From the NCBI GenBank assembly GCA_019414055.1, contig DXMV01000010.1:72293-136292 (forward strand): a stretch of DNA of 64,000 bases, read 5' to 3'. Positions 33,878 to 42,421 of this stretch are shown here, one piece after another. Position numbers and translations under genes: made by a program. The notes below the pieces were generated by a model. It saw nothing but the letters and a program-made list of their open reading frames with translations, had not been told where the DNA came from and did no database searches. The DNA is from Collinsella sp. Lineage in GTDB: Bacteria > Actinomycetota > Coriobacteriia > Coriobacteriales > Coriobacteriaceae. The first letter of the stretch is position 1. Each line of letters begins with the position of its first letter.

Positions 33878-34456
33878 ATGCCTGAGTCTTCTGTCCGTCC
33901 CCGTCGCATTGTCGTTGGCGTTTCGGGCGCCAGCGGTGCAGCGCTGGGCCTTGAGTGCCTCAAATGCCTGCGTCAGGCCGGTGCTGAGTCGGCGCTTGTC
34001 GTCACGCGCGGGGGAGAGATCACCATCGAGCAGGAGCTCGGCATGACGCTCGACGAGTTTGCGTGCTATGCCGATGTGGTCTACGACAACAAGAACATCG
34101 GCGCCGCCATCGCGAGCGGCACCTATCCGGTCGATGGCATGATCGTGGCTCCCTGCTCCATGAAGACCCTTGCCGGCATCGCGAGCGGCTACAGCGAAAA
34201 TCTTTTGCTGCGTGCGGCCGACGTGCAGATGAAAGAGCAGCGCCGCCTGGTGCTCATGGTGCGCGAGACGCCCTTCAGCGCCATTCACGTCGATAACATG
34301 GCACGCCTGGCGCGCGTGCCCGGCATCATGCTCATGCCGCCTATGCTCACGTTTTACAACGGCCCCGCCACGCTCGATGACGCGGTGCATCACATCGCCG
34401 CCAAGGCGCTCGAGGCCGTCGGCGTGTCATGTGCAAACTATAAGCGCTGGTCGTAG
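33878..34456 (+). CDS. ubiX: Flavin prenyltransferase UbiX/Pad1
   Basis: 192 residues. Typical motifs: V-G-V-S-G-A-S-G-A (FMN site), A-P-C-S-M-K-T-L-A-G-I-A-S-G, and R-E-T-P-F-S-A-I-H-V-D-N-M. UbiX joins a dimethylallyl group to reduced FMN to form prenylated FMN, the cofactor of UbiD. RBS AAGGAG. It is the partner of the preceding UbiD gene and the consumer of the prenyl unit made by the LpdD-Idi protein upstream. Confidence 0.95.
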   Translation: MPESSVRPRRIVVGVSGASGAALGLECLKCLRQAGAESALVVTRGGEITIEQELGMTLDEFACYADVVYDNKNIGAAIASGTYPVDGMIVAPCSMKTLAGIASGYSENLLLRAADVQMKEQRRLVLMVRETPFSAIHVDNMARLARVPGIMLMPPMLTFYNGPATLDDAVHHIAAKALEAVGVSCANYKRWS

Positions 34457-34489
34457 GCGTCTTTAGGGTAGGATACGAGTAGTGTTTGA

Positions 34490-34518
34490 GCCCGCTGCCC
34501 CTGTGGGCGGCGGGCTTT
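34490..34518 (+). terminator. Hairpin after ubiX
   Basis: GCCCGCTGCCC/GGGCGGCGGGC stem with a 4-nt loop followed by only three T. Weak terminator, 33 bp after ubiX and just before the regulator's ribosome site. Confidence 0.45.
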
Positions 34519-34536
34519 GGTGTGTCGGGAGGACCT

Positions 34537-35406
34537 ATGCAGACGGGCATGTATGCGATTAGCGAGATGGCGAGCTTGTTTAACGTTTCGCGCCAAACGC
34601 TCATCTACTACGACAAGATCGGCCTGTTTAAGCCCGCCGTGGTTAACGAAAAAGGCTACCGTTTCTATTCGCCCACGCAGATCCCGCTCATGCGTCTGAT
34701 CTGCATGCTGCGCGACCTAGGGCTCGAACTCGACGAGATTGACCGCCTGACCTCGACGTTCGACATTGGCGAGATGACCGATCACCTGCGCTCGCGGGTT
34801 CAGGCGCTCGACAAGCAGATTGCCGGGCTCAAGGCTGAGCGCGCGAGTGTGCAGGAGCGCCTGAGCTTTTACGACGAGGCAGTCTACTGGCGCGAGCGCG
34901 AGGGCAAACCGGAACTCAAGCAATTCGAGCGCCGCTACGTGGTCTTTGAGGAGTTTCCGGGCGATATTGAGCGTGGCCGCTCAATGCTTCACCCCACGCT
35001 CATGCGGGCCATCCTGCGCATGCGTACGTTGACGGGCACGCGCCCCATGCGCGGCTGGGGTGCCATGCTGCGTCGCGAGGCGCTGCATTCCGACGACCCT
35101 ATTGCCGGCGCCGGCTCCTTTGCCGTGCTGCCGCGCGGTGCCGAGGAGCTGCTGCCGAGCGACGCTGCCGAGCTGGCAGAGATCGGCATCGAAGTGCTGC
35201 CCGAGGGCACATACCTGTGCATGAGCCGCTGGGGCATGCCGTACGAGCCCGAAGGCATCCGCGCCATTGTGGCCTGCATGGACGAGCACGCGCTCCAGCC
35301 CGTTGGCAACGCCTTCGACTTTTGCTACCTCGATACCACGAGCTATGACGAGTCCCACCAAGAGGACTTCTGCTGCATCCAAATCCCCGTCGCCCTCCAG
35401 ATGTGA
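34537..35406 (+). CDS. MerR family regulator with C-terminal effector domain
   Basis: 289 residues. MerR helix-turn-helix at ~5-70 (F-N-V-S-R-Q-T-L-I-Y-Y-D-K-I-G-L-F-K-P), a coiled-coil dimer helix (~75-120), then a GyrI-like ligand-binding domain (~130-289), as in BmrR/TipA. RBS GGGAGGA. It follows ubiX and may regulate the decarboxylation operon, though a hairpin separates them. Confidence 0.82.
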   Translation: MQTGMYAISEMASLFNVSRQTLIYYDKIGLFKPAVVNEKGYRFYSPTQIPLMRLICMLRDLGLELDEIDRLTSTFDIGEMTDHLRSRVQALDKQIAGLKAERASVQERLSFYDEAVYWREREGKPELKQFERRYVVFEEFPGDIERGRSMLHPTLMRAILRMRTLTGTRPMRGWGAMLRREALHSDDPIAGAGSFAVLPRGAEELLPSDAAELAEIGIEVLPEGTYLCMSRWGMPYEPEGIRAIVACMDEHALQPVGNAFDFCYLDTTSYDESHQEDFCCIQIPVALQM

Positions 35407-35432
35407 CAAAGGGACAGTCCCTTTGTCACATC
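35400..35432. repeat. GACAAAGGGAC palindrome, copy 5
   Basis: GATGTGACAAAGGGAC / GTCCCTTTGTCACATC, perfect 16-bp arms; the MerR gene's last codons and TGA stop lie in the left arm. Confidence 0.8.
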
Positions 35433-35480
35433 CGAATAGCATCGCAAGCTTGTTTTGAAGCGGAGGAGGGTCGCTCATTT

Positions 35481-35513
35481 CTTATAAACTTGCAAAATCT
35501 GCAAGTTTATAAG
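35481..35513. repeat. Palindrome with 14-bp arms between two GACAAAGGGAC copies
   Basis: CTTATAAACTTGCA-aaatc-TGCAAGTTTATAAG, perfect arms, AT-rich; flanked at ~50 and ~16 bp by copies 5 and 6. Confidence 0.8.
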
Positions 35514-35528
35514 TTTTCACGTCTGGCC

Positions 35529-35559
35529 GTGTGACAAAGGGATAGTCCCTTTGTCACAT
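35529..35559. repeat. GACAAAGGGAC palindrome, copy 6
   Basis: GTGTGACAAAGGGA-TAG-TCCCTTTGTCACAT; 76 bp before the next gene. Confidence 0.75.
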
Positions 35560-35635
35560 TCCATGCGAGCCGCCGTGCCATCTGGGGGTATAAGGCTGGC
35601 AAGTGTTAATTTGCGAGGCTTAAGGGGCGCCCCGT

Positions 35636-36505
35636 ATGGATATCGATAACTTTGAATGGTGGTATAGCGAGGGCGAGGCTCCGGACGAGGAGTGGGACGA
35701 GCCCGCGCCGCGTGACGTGTCGAGCGACGAGGACGAGACCGGCAACGATACCGCTGTCGAGCCTGAAGCCGCCTCCGATGCCGCCGAGCCCCTGACCTTT
35801 GAGCAGGCTTGGGCCCAAGCCGAGGCCGATGAGGCTAAGGCCGATGCCACGGCCACACTCGGTGAGCCGGCGGACATGTCCATCTCGCCGGCCAAGACCC
35901 CGCAGCCGCGCCATAACATCGACCCCGGCAGCACGGCATCCTTCAGCATACTCGACGTGCCCGCGCAGGGTGCCCAGGCGCCCGCCCCCACGCATCGCCC
36001 CAACCTGGCTCGCGAGGAAGACGCGGCCCGCCGCTCACCACTCGGCCCCATCCTCATCGCCTTCATGGCCGGCGTCATCGCTTGCTCGGCAATTGGAAAC
36101 GTCTGGAGCCATGTTGAACAACAGCGCAAAGACGCCGCCAAGGTCGAGATGTCCGTCGAGCAATCGCTCAGCCGCACGCGCTCGGTGCATGTGTCGGTCG
36201 AGGTTAAGGACGGCGCGACGTGGGATACCGCGCGCGGCGATAGCCAAATGCTCGTCCATATCGTGGGCCGCACACTCAGGGGACAGGCGATTGACGAGTA
36301 TCAATATGTCAACTCCGCTGGTGACGGCATCGAACTCAAGCCCGGCGACTACGAGCTCACGGTCGACGAGCCGCCCGTCGCCACCGACGGCACGCGTTAC
36401 CGCGCCTCAAAGCGCATGGTTCCGGTGAGTTTTAATTCACAGGCGCCCGATACGGTCGATAGCACGCCGCAGGGCGGGTTTGACCTTTACGCTATTGCTC
36501 AATAA
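35636..36505 (+). CDS. Hypothetical single-pass membrane protein
   Basis: 289 residues, not recognised. A strongly acidic, Pro/Ala-rich N-terminal half (~1-135, starting M-D-I-D-N-F-E-W-W-Y) is followed by one membrane helix (~140-160) and a beta-rich C-terminal domain (~180-289) with H-V-S-V-E-V-K-D-G and P-G-D-Y-E-L-T-V. This would place an acidic tail in the cytoplasm and a small domain outside. ATG chosen as the start of the acidic region. Confidence 0.7.
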   Translation: MDIDNFEWWYSEGEAPDEEWDEPAPRDVSSDEDETGNDTAVEPEAASDAAEPLTFEQAWAQAEADEAKADATATLGEPADMSISPAKTPQPRHNIDPGSTASFSILDVPAQGAQAPAPTHRPNLAREEDAARRSPLGPILIAFMAGVIACSAIGNVWSHVEQQRKDAAKVEMSVEQSLSRTRSVHVSVEVKDGATWDTARGDSQMLVHIVGRTLRGQAIDEYQYVNSAGDGIELKPGDYELTVDEPPVATDGTRYRASKRMVPVSFNSQAPDTVDSTPQGGFDLYAIAQ

Positions 36506-36584
36506 CTGCGCCTGACGCTCAACCCCGCCGCCAAGAGTGGGACAATAGCCATCGATACTGTTGTTTATTTTTGGAGGAAGTAGC

Positions 36585-37478
36585 ATGTCCACCGTCACTA
36601 CCATCAAGCGCGGCGGCCTCACCGCGGCCATCGATTCCATGGGCGCCCAGCTCACGAGCCTTGCCCTCAACGGCAACGAGTATCTGTGGCAGGGCGACTC
36701 GGCCTTTTGGGGCAAGCACGCGCCCATCCTGTTCCCCATTGTGGGCTCGCTGCGCAACAACACGGCGACGTCTGCGGCTGGCACCTGCGAGATGCCGCGC
36801 CACGGCCTCGCGCGCATCGTCGAGCACAAGCTGGTCGAGGTCTCCGAGGACGGCTCGTCCGTCACCTACGAGATCACTGACACGCCTGAGTCGCTCAAGG
36901 CCTTTCCGTTCCACTTTAAGCTCAACATGACCTATGCCCTGACCGGCGACGCCACGCTTACCCAGACCTTTGCCGTTACGAACACCGGCGACGTGGACCT
37001 GCCGTTCTCGGTGGGCGGCCACCCTGCATTTAACGTGCCCGCCCCCGGTGCCGAGGACGAGGCATTCGAGGATTACGAGCTGGCGTTTACCGAGGCTTGG
37101 ACCAACGAGGCTCCCATCATCACGCCCGATGGCCTCATGACGTTTGAGGGTAGCTACAAGGCGCCCGATAACTCTGACGTGCTGCCCATCACGCACCGCA
37201 GCTTCGATAACGATGCCATCATGTTCACCGATACCCCGGGTTCCACGCTCACGCTGCGCGGCCGCAAGTCGGGCCACGGCGTCAAGATCGACTTTGAGGG
37301 CTTTAAGTACATTGGCGTGTGGTCTGCCGCCAACGATGCTCCGTTTGTGGCGCTCGAGCCTTGGACCGGTCACACCACCATGGACACCGAGGACGACGTC
37401 TTTGAGCACAAGGTCAACACTATTACGCTGGCGCCGGGCGAGACGGACGTCCGCAGCTTTAGCGTCACCCTGCTCTAG
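36585..37478 (+). CDS. Aldose 1-epimerase family protein
   Basis: 297 residues of the GalM/LacX-like beta-sandwich family, which interconverts sugar anomers. Features: L-F-P-I-V-G near residue 50, R-H-G-L-A-R (~74-79), G-G-H-P-A-F-N (~145), and W-T-G-H in the C-terminal third. GGAGGAAG precedes the ATG. It appears to be a single-gene unit ending in a repeat-derived terminator. Confidence 0.85.
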   Translation: MSTVTTIKRGGLTAAIDSMGAQLTSLALNGNEYLWQGDSAFWGKHAPILFPIVGSLRNNTATSAAGTCEMPRHGLARIVEHKLVEVSEDGSSVTYEITDTPESLKAFPFHFKLNMTYALTGDATLTQTFAVTNTGDVDLPFSVGGHPAFNVPAPGAEDEAFEDYELAFTEAWTNEAPIITPDGLMTFEGSYKAPDNSDVLPITHRSFDNDAIMFTDTPGSTLTLRGRKSGHGVKIDFEGFKYIGVWSAANDAPFVALEPWTGHTTMDTEDDVFEHKVNTITLAPGETDVRSFSVTLL

Positions 37479-37479
37479 A

Positions 37480-37594
37480 GGTTCCGCCGTTCTAACGAAC
37501 GGCGGACCGGTCGACGCTGCGCGCCGCCCAGAGCGACAATTTGTCATTCAAAAGGCAAGGCATGACCAGAAGGTCTATGCCTTGCCTTTTTTAT
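37480..37594 (+). repeat. Structured element A, copy 3 (truncated), acting as terminator
   Basis: Begins 2 bp after the epimerase stop: hairpin 1 GGTTCCGCCGTTC/GAACGGCGGACC, then the conserved GGTCGACGCTGC, then a long apical hairpin AAGGCAAGGCAT/ATGCCTTGCCTT followed by six T. The 3' partner of the second stem is absent. In this form it is a good rho-independent terminator. Confidence 0.75.
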
Positions 37595-37608
37595 GCCAAG
37601 CGGTGCAT

Positions 37609-37616
37609 GGGGGGGG
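37609..37616 (+). repeat. 8-G tract upstream of amino-acid ABC operon
   Basis: Eight G, 123 bp before the solute-binding protein gene, in the only gap where its promoter could lie. Length change here could alter promoter geometry. Confidence 0.5.
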
Positions 37617-37738
37617 ACAGGCTGCTTTGCGCCAATCGTCCTCGTGTGTCTATTAATTTTTCGCGCACATGCCGCGCTGCTGGTTGCGGGCGTATATCCT
37701 GTCTTATTGTCAGTAAGGCAAAATAGGGAAGGCATCAG

Positions 37739-38665
37739 ATGCAACCTCGACTACAGCGCGACGCGCAGGCCCAGCCGGTGTGCAGTCGTCGCATCTTCTT
37801 GGGTAGCGCCCTCGCTGCGAGCGCTTCCGTCGTTGCCGGCGCACTTGCCGGCTGCCAGCGCCCGTCCACGCTCAAGGTGGTCCAGTCCACCACGGGCGGC
37901 GGCCGCGACGACCTGTCCGATTCCGTGATCGGCAAGGACAAGATCCGCATTGGCATGGAGGCGGCCTACGCCCCGTACAACTGGCAGGTATCCGAGGCCA
38001 GTGAGTACACCATCCCCATCGATAACGTGCAGGGCGCTTATGCCGATGGCTACGACGTGCAGATCGCCAAGATCGTCTGCAAGGCCCTCGGTGGCGAGCC
38101 CGTTGCCGTCAAGCAGAGCTTCTCGGGCCTCATCGATTCACTTAACAATGGCCAGATCGACCTCATCATCGCCGGCATGAGCGCTACGCCCGAGCGTGAG
38201 GAGTCGGTCGGCTTCTCCGACCCGTACTTCATTGGCTACTTTGGCCTGTTCGTAAAAGAGGGCTCGCCCTACCAAAACGCGACCAAGCTCAGCGACTTCA
38301 GTGGTGCCACGGTGCTCGGCCAAAAGGACACGATGCTTGACACCGTCATCGACGAGATCCCGGGCGTCGTCCACAAAAATCCGGTCGATTCGGTGCCCAC
38401 GGTGTTCTCGAACCTGCTGCAGGGCACTTGTGACGCCGTGACCTACAACACCGAGAACGAGAAGGGCTATATGGCCCAAAACCCGGGTATCGTGCCGATT
38501 CAATTTGCCGAGGGCGAGGGTTTCAAGCAGGAGGTCACGGCAAACGTCGGCTGCCGCAAGGGCTCGGACAAGCTGCTTAAACTCATCGACAAGACACTCA
38601 AGGGCATTAGCCAAGAGGAGCGCGACCAAATGTGGGACGCGTGCCTCGACCGTCAGCCGGCATAG
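37739..38665 (+). CDS. Polar amino-acid ABC transporter, substrate-binding lipoprotein
   Basis: 308-residue family 3 solute-binding protein. The N-terminus has twin arginines (S-R-R-I-F-L-G) before the hydrophobic core and ends in the lipobox L-A-G-C near residue 40, so it may be a Tat-exported lipoprotein. The binding domain includes I-R-I-G-M-E-A-A-Y-A-P-Y-N-W near residue 72 and D-L-I-I-A-G-M-S. Permease and ATPase genes follow within 25 bp. Confidence 0.88.
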   Translation: MQPRLQRDAQAQPVCSRRIFLGSALAASASVVAGALAGCQRPSTLKVVQSTTGGGRDDLSDSVIGKDKIRIGMEAAYAPYNWQVSEASEYTIPIDNVQGAYADGYDVQIAKIVCKALGGEPVAVKQSFSGLIDSLNNGQIDLIIAGMSATPEREESVGFSDPYFIGYFGLFVKEGSPYQNATKLSDFSGATVLGQKDTMLDTVIDEIPGVVHKNPVDSVPTVFSNLLQGTCDAVTYNTENEKGYMAQNPGIVPIQFAEGEGFKQEVTANVGCRKGSDKLLKLIDKTLKGISQEERDQMWDACLDRQPA

Positions 38666-38674
38666 GGAGGCAGC

Positions 38675-39823
38675 ATGAAAACCATCAATCGCCTGGCCTC
38701 CTTTATCAAGGCAGACCACCGTTATGTATACCTGGGCACGAGCGTTATCGCGGCGCTCGGCCTGGCGTTTAGCCAGCGCAACCCCACGCCGCTGAGCTTC
38801 TTGGCGCCTACGGGCGTGTTCCAAGACTGCCTCTGGGCAATCCTTTGGGCCTGGCTCGTCGTGTCGGCGGCGGCGCTCGTCACCAAACTCATGCACTGGA
38901 ATGACTATCGCGAAACGTCGCCGTTTGCTTCCGAGCGCTTTCGTCGCAGCGCGCGCCAGGGCAGCTATGTCGTGGTCGCCATTGCGGCGATCTTCTTTAT
39001 CGACCGTTGCGTCATGTCGTTTATCGACCTGGTGCGGGTGAGCATTGTCTCGGACTCCAACCCCAGCGACTTTTTGTCGAGTCTGGTCTACATGACCTAC
39101 AAGAGCGGGGACTTCTTTATCCGCGGTATCGAGATCACCATCGCGCTTGCGACCTTCGGCACCGTCATCGCCTTTTTCCTGGCGCTGCTCTTTGTGTTCC
39201 TGCGCATTCAGACCTTCGACCGTGTGGACAACGATCTCACGCGCTTCTTCAAGAGCATCGGCCGCGGCTTTGCGACCATCTACTCCACCATCGTGCGCGG
39301 CACGCCCATGATGGTCCAGGGCCTGCTCATCTATTACGCGGGCTTCACCGTTTTGCGCGGCATGGGCTTCGAAACCGCCCAGGCCAACCAGATCTGGAGT
39401 ACCTTCACCGCCGGCCTTGTCACCATCTCGCTCAACTCCACCGCCTACATGATGGAAGTTTTGCGTGGCGGCATCGAGTCCATCGACCCCGGTCAAGCCG
39501 AGGCGGCGCGCTCGCTGGGTCTGTCGCAGTGGCAGGCCATGCGCAAGGTCGTGTTCCCCCAGGGTATTAAAAACGCGATCCCCGCACTCACCAACGAGCT
39601 CATCATCAACATCAAGGACTCGTCGGTGCTCTCGGTCATTGGCGTGTTTGACCTCATGTACGCCACCACCACTGTCGCCGGCGTGTACTACCGCCAGATG
39701 GAGGTCTACTGCGTGGCGCTCGTGGTTTACCTGATCCTGACGCTCGTGGCGAGCCGCCTGCTCGAGGCCTTTGGCAAAAAGCTCGGCGCCGAGGCCCCGG
39801 CAACGCTGCCCAGCTCCAACTAG
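38675..39823 (+). CDS. Polar amino-acid ABC transporter, permease
   Basis: 382 residues. The C-terminal two-thirds is a HisM/GlnP-type permease with the E-A-A loop ([11 protein letters not shown], ~273-283) that contacts the ATPase. The first ~120 residues add extra membrane helices not found in short GlnP-type permeases. The gene starts 9 bp after the binding protein. Confidence 0.88.
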   Translation: MKTINRLASFIKADHRYVYLGTSVIAALGLAFSQRNPTPLSFLAPTGVFQDCLWAILWAWLVVSAAALVTKLMHWNDYRETSPFASERFRRSARQGSYVVVAIAAIFFIDRCVMSFIDLVRVSIVSDSNPSDFLSSLVYMTYKSGDFFIRGIEITIALATFGTVIAFFLALLFVFLRIQTFDRVDNDLTRFFKSIGRGFATIYSTIVRGTPMMVQGLLIYYAGFTVLRGMGFETAQANQIWSTFTAGLVTISLNSTAYMMEVLRGGIESIDPGQAEAARSLGLSQWQAMRKVVFPQGIKNAIPALTNELIINIKDSSVLSVIGVFDLMYATTTVAGVYYRQMEVYCVALVVYLILTLVASRLLEAFGKKLGAEAPATLPSSN

Positions 39824-39845
39824 GCGCAAGACGAGGAGAATCATC

Positions 39846-40631
39846 ATGGCAGATACCACTACCACCGGCGCTGTGGCCGCCGCACAAACTAAAGAGCCGC
39901 TCATCCGCGTCGAGGGCCTGCGCAAGAGCTTCGGTTCGCTCGAGGTGCTCAGGGGCATCGACCTCGCTGTCAATCCCGGTGAGGTCGTTACCATCATCGG
40001 CGCCTCGGGCTCGGGCAAGTCGACCTTCCTGCGCTGCCTCAACCTGCTCGAGACCCCGGACGCGGGCCACATCTGGTTCCACGGCCAGGACCTTACGGCC
40101 GAGCGCTGCAATATCAATAAACTCCGTGAGGACATCGGCATGGTGTTCCAGGGCTTTAACCTGTTCAACAACATGGATGTGCTCGACAACTGCACGCTCG
40201 CGCCCGTCACGCTCAAAAAGATGAGCAAGGCCGAGGCCGAGAAGGTCGCAATGGAGCATCTGACGAGCGTGGGGCTCGAAAAGTTCGCGCACGCCGCCGT
40301 GGGTCGCCTGTCCGGTGGCCAAAAGCAGCGCGTGGCCATCGCCCGCGCCCTGTGCATGAGTCCGCAGATCATGCTGTTCGACGAGCCGACTTCGGCACTC
40401 GACCCCGAGATCGTGGGCGAGGTGCTCGAGGTCATGCGCAAGCTCGCGGCCGACGGTATGACCATGGTTGTCGTCACGCACGAGATGGCCTTTGCCCGCA
40501 CGGTGTCCGACCGCGTGGTCTTTATGGACAAGGGCGTGGTGCTCGAGGACGCCGCGCCGGCCGAGCTCTTCGGCAACCCCAAACACCAGCGCACTCGCGA
40601 GTTCCTCTCTCGCTATCTCGAAGACAAATAA
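39846..40631 (+). CDS. Polar amino-acid ABC transporter, ATPase (GlnQ-like)
   Basis: 261 residues. Walker [10 protein letters not shown] (~56-64), signature [15 protein letters not shown], Walker B M-L-F-D-E-P-T and H-loop T-H-E-M-A-F are all canonical. ATG at 39846 chosen after CGAGGAGAA. Completes the binding protein-permease-ATPase importer. Confidence 0.93.
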   Translation: MADTTTTGAVAAAQTKEPLIRVEGLRKSFGSLEVLRGIDLAVNPGEVVTIIGASGSGKSTFLRCLNLLETPDAGHIWFHGQDLTAERCNINKLREDIGMVFQGFNLFNNMDVLDNCTLAPVTLKKMSKAEAEKVAMEHLTSVGLEKFAHAAVGRLSGGQKQRVAIARALCMSPQIMLFDEPTSALDPEIVGEVLEVMRKLAADGMTMVVVTHEMAFARTVSDRVVFMDKGVVLEDAAPAELFGNPKHQRTREFLSRYLEDK

Positions 40632-40654
40632 CCGGCGCAAACGCTTACGTTGCA

Positions 40655-40680
40655 GGGCCGCTCCCGTGGGGCGGCCTTTG
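40655..40680 (+). terminator. Hairpin after the amino-acid ABC operon
   Basis: GGCCGC/GCGGCC stem with extra C-G pairs in the loop, then TTTG. Weak; it lies 23 bp before the peptidase start, so read-through is likely. Confidence 0.45.
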
Positions 40681-40702
40681 TCGTCACAATCGAAAGGATG
40701 TC

Positions 40703-42130
40703 ATGGCCGAGGTTTGGCGCTTCTTTGCGCATGAGGACGATTTTGCCGATATAGACGAGGTCGGCGCGTACGAGCGTTTGGGCCGCGTGCTGTCGTTTCC
40801 GACCGTCTCGAGCATGGATGCCGAGGCGGTGGACTGGCAGCCCTTCGATAACCTGCGCGCCTATATGCAGCAGGCCTGGCCGCGCGTGTTTGCGGCGGGC
40901 GAGGTCGAGCTTATCGATCATTCGCTGCTGGTGACGCTTGGCGGTTCCGACCCCGCCCTCAAACCCGTCATGCTCATGGGCCACATGGACGTGGTCCCCG
41001 TGGTGCCGGATACCGAGGCCGACTGGACACATGCCCCCTTTAGCGGGCACGTGGACGACACCTACATCTGGGGCCGCGGCGCGATCGACATGAAGGATCA
41101 GGTCGCAGGCATTCTCGAGGCTGTCGAGTATGCGCTGGCGCACGGTTGGCAGCACGAGCGCACGCTGCTCCTGGCCTTTGGTCAGGACGAGGAGACTACG
41201 CAGTACGGAGCAGGCGCCATCGGTCGTGCGCTCGAGGAGCGCGGCATTGAGCTTGAGTACCTGATCGACGAGGGCGACTACCGCATCGTTCCGACTGCCG
41301 AGTACAGCGCGGGCGAGGGTTGGCTCATGCACGCCGACCTGGCTGAGAAAGGTTATGCCGACATTGTGCTCAAGACAAAGAGCGCGGGCGGACATTCTTC
41401 CAACCCCTACGGCGGCACGTCGCTTGAGGTGCTCAGCCGTGCCATCACCGCAATCTGCAATATCGAGTGGCCGACGCGCGTGACCGACTTGCTTGCCGCC
41501 CAGCTCGTCGAGTTGGGGCTCTACACGGCCGATGAAATTGCCGCCAACGGGGACGCCATTGTCCGTGATTGCCTCGCCAGCAAAAAGCTCTATCCGCTGG
41601 TGACGACTACCTGCGCGCCCACGCAGATCGAGGGTGGCAGCACTGGCGCCAACGTAATGCCGCAGGATATGTGGGCCAACATCAACTTCCGCATGCTCGA
41701 GGGCACGAGCGTGGCCGATGTCGCTGCTCGCTGCCGCGAGGCCGTTGCCGCGGCGGGCCTTGCCGGTCGTGTCGAAGTGGAGCTGGGTCTCGGCAGCTCC
41801 GAGCCTTCGCCGTCTCCGCGTGTCGGCGGGCCGGGGCTCGAGGCCGTCCGCACCATCGCCGCCCACTATTTCCGCGATCCTTTGGGGATGGAGGAAAACG
41901 GATCATCGGCGGCGGGCGGGGTTCCTGTCAGCATCGTCCCCTCAACCGTGATTGGCGCCACCGATGCTGCCAACTACCAGCGCATTTGCCCCGAGTGCAT
42001 TCGCTTCTCGGCCTTTGTGGTCGACGATGACGAGTGCGACCGCGGCGTCCACGGCACTAACGAGCGCATCACCCGCCGAGCCTACCTCCAGGGCATCCGT
42101 TTTCTCATCTCCCTGCTCCAAACGCTCTAG
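40703..42130 (+). CDS. M20 family metallopeptidase (CPS1/dipeptidase-like)
   Basis: 475-residue zinc exopeptidase. Metal and catalytic motifs: G-H-M-D-V-V-P (~95), W-G-R-G-A-I-D-M-K-D (~127), and Q-D-E-E-T near residue 160 with the catalytic Glu pair. A dimerisation domain carries A-G-G-H-S-S. ATG at 40703 chosen after AAAGGA; a longer frame runs back through the ABC ATPase gene and is an artefact. Just downstream of an amino-acid importer, it fits peptide or acyl-amino-acid use. Confidence 0.88.
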   Translation: MAEVWRFFAHEDDFADIDEVGAYERLGRVLSFPTVSSMDAEAVDWQPFDNLRAYMQQAWPRVFAAGEVELIDHSLLVTLGGSDPALKPVMLMGHMDVVPVVPDTEADWTHAPFSGHVDDTYIWGRGAIDMKDQVAGILEAVEYALAHGWQHERTLLLAFGQDEETTQYGAGAIGRALEERGIELEYLIDEGDYRIVPTAEYSAGEGWLMHADLAEKGYADIVLKTKSAGGHSSNPYGGTSLEVLSRAITAICNIEWPTRVTDLLAAQLVELGLYTADEIAANGDAIVRDCLASKKLYPLVTTTCAPTQIEGGSTGANVMPQDMWANINFRMLEGTSVADVAARCREAVAAAGLAGRVEVELGLGSSEPSPSPRVGGPGLEAVRTIAAHYFRDPLGMEENGSSAAGGVPVSIVPSTVIGATDAANYQRICPECIRFSAFVVDDDECDRGVHGTNERITRRAYLQGIRFLISLLQTL

Positions 42131-42135
42131 AATTC

Positions 42136-42207
42136 GACAAAGCGACAGTCCCTTTGTTAGCCGTTGGGGACGTTCTCAAACGACTAGTCGTTAAGGAACG
42201 TCCCCAA
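42136..42207. repeat. Degenerate GACAAAGGGAC copy 7 plus GGGGACGTTC palindrome
   Basis: GACAAAGCGACAGTCCCTTTG, then 42164-42207 with TTGGGGACGTTC / GAACGTCCCCAA arms enclosing ACGACTAGTCGT. The rest of the gap to prfA (42208-42415) holds a GTATGGG/CCCCATAC pair and no clear gene. Confidence 0.7.
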
Positions 42208-42421
42208 TGGCTGCGTCCAATCATTCCGTGCGGGTTATATGCAGGTTTGCCTGCGCACGCTATCATGTATGGGTTAGACCGCAACTATGTACCCCATACG
42301 CGAAGGGATGCGCATGTATCTGAAGATCGACATGTTCTAGCCGGGCTTACCCCCGTAGTGGCGCCGCGCGCCCCATCAACTCTGCCGATTTTCACCTTCA
42401 CGCATATAAAGGAGTCCCGCC

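Noticed and set aside
38138..40594. 818-codon open frame antisense to the amino-acid ABC genes
   Set aside because: It is a by-product of high GC in a codon-biased strand; the plus-strand genes carry clear ABC motifs and the antisense product resembles nothing.
40352..40702. Upstream extension of the M20 peptidase
   Set aside because: It would run through the 3' end of the ABC ATPase gene in another frame; a good ribosome site and typical N-terminus exist at 40703.
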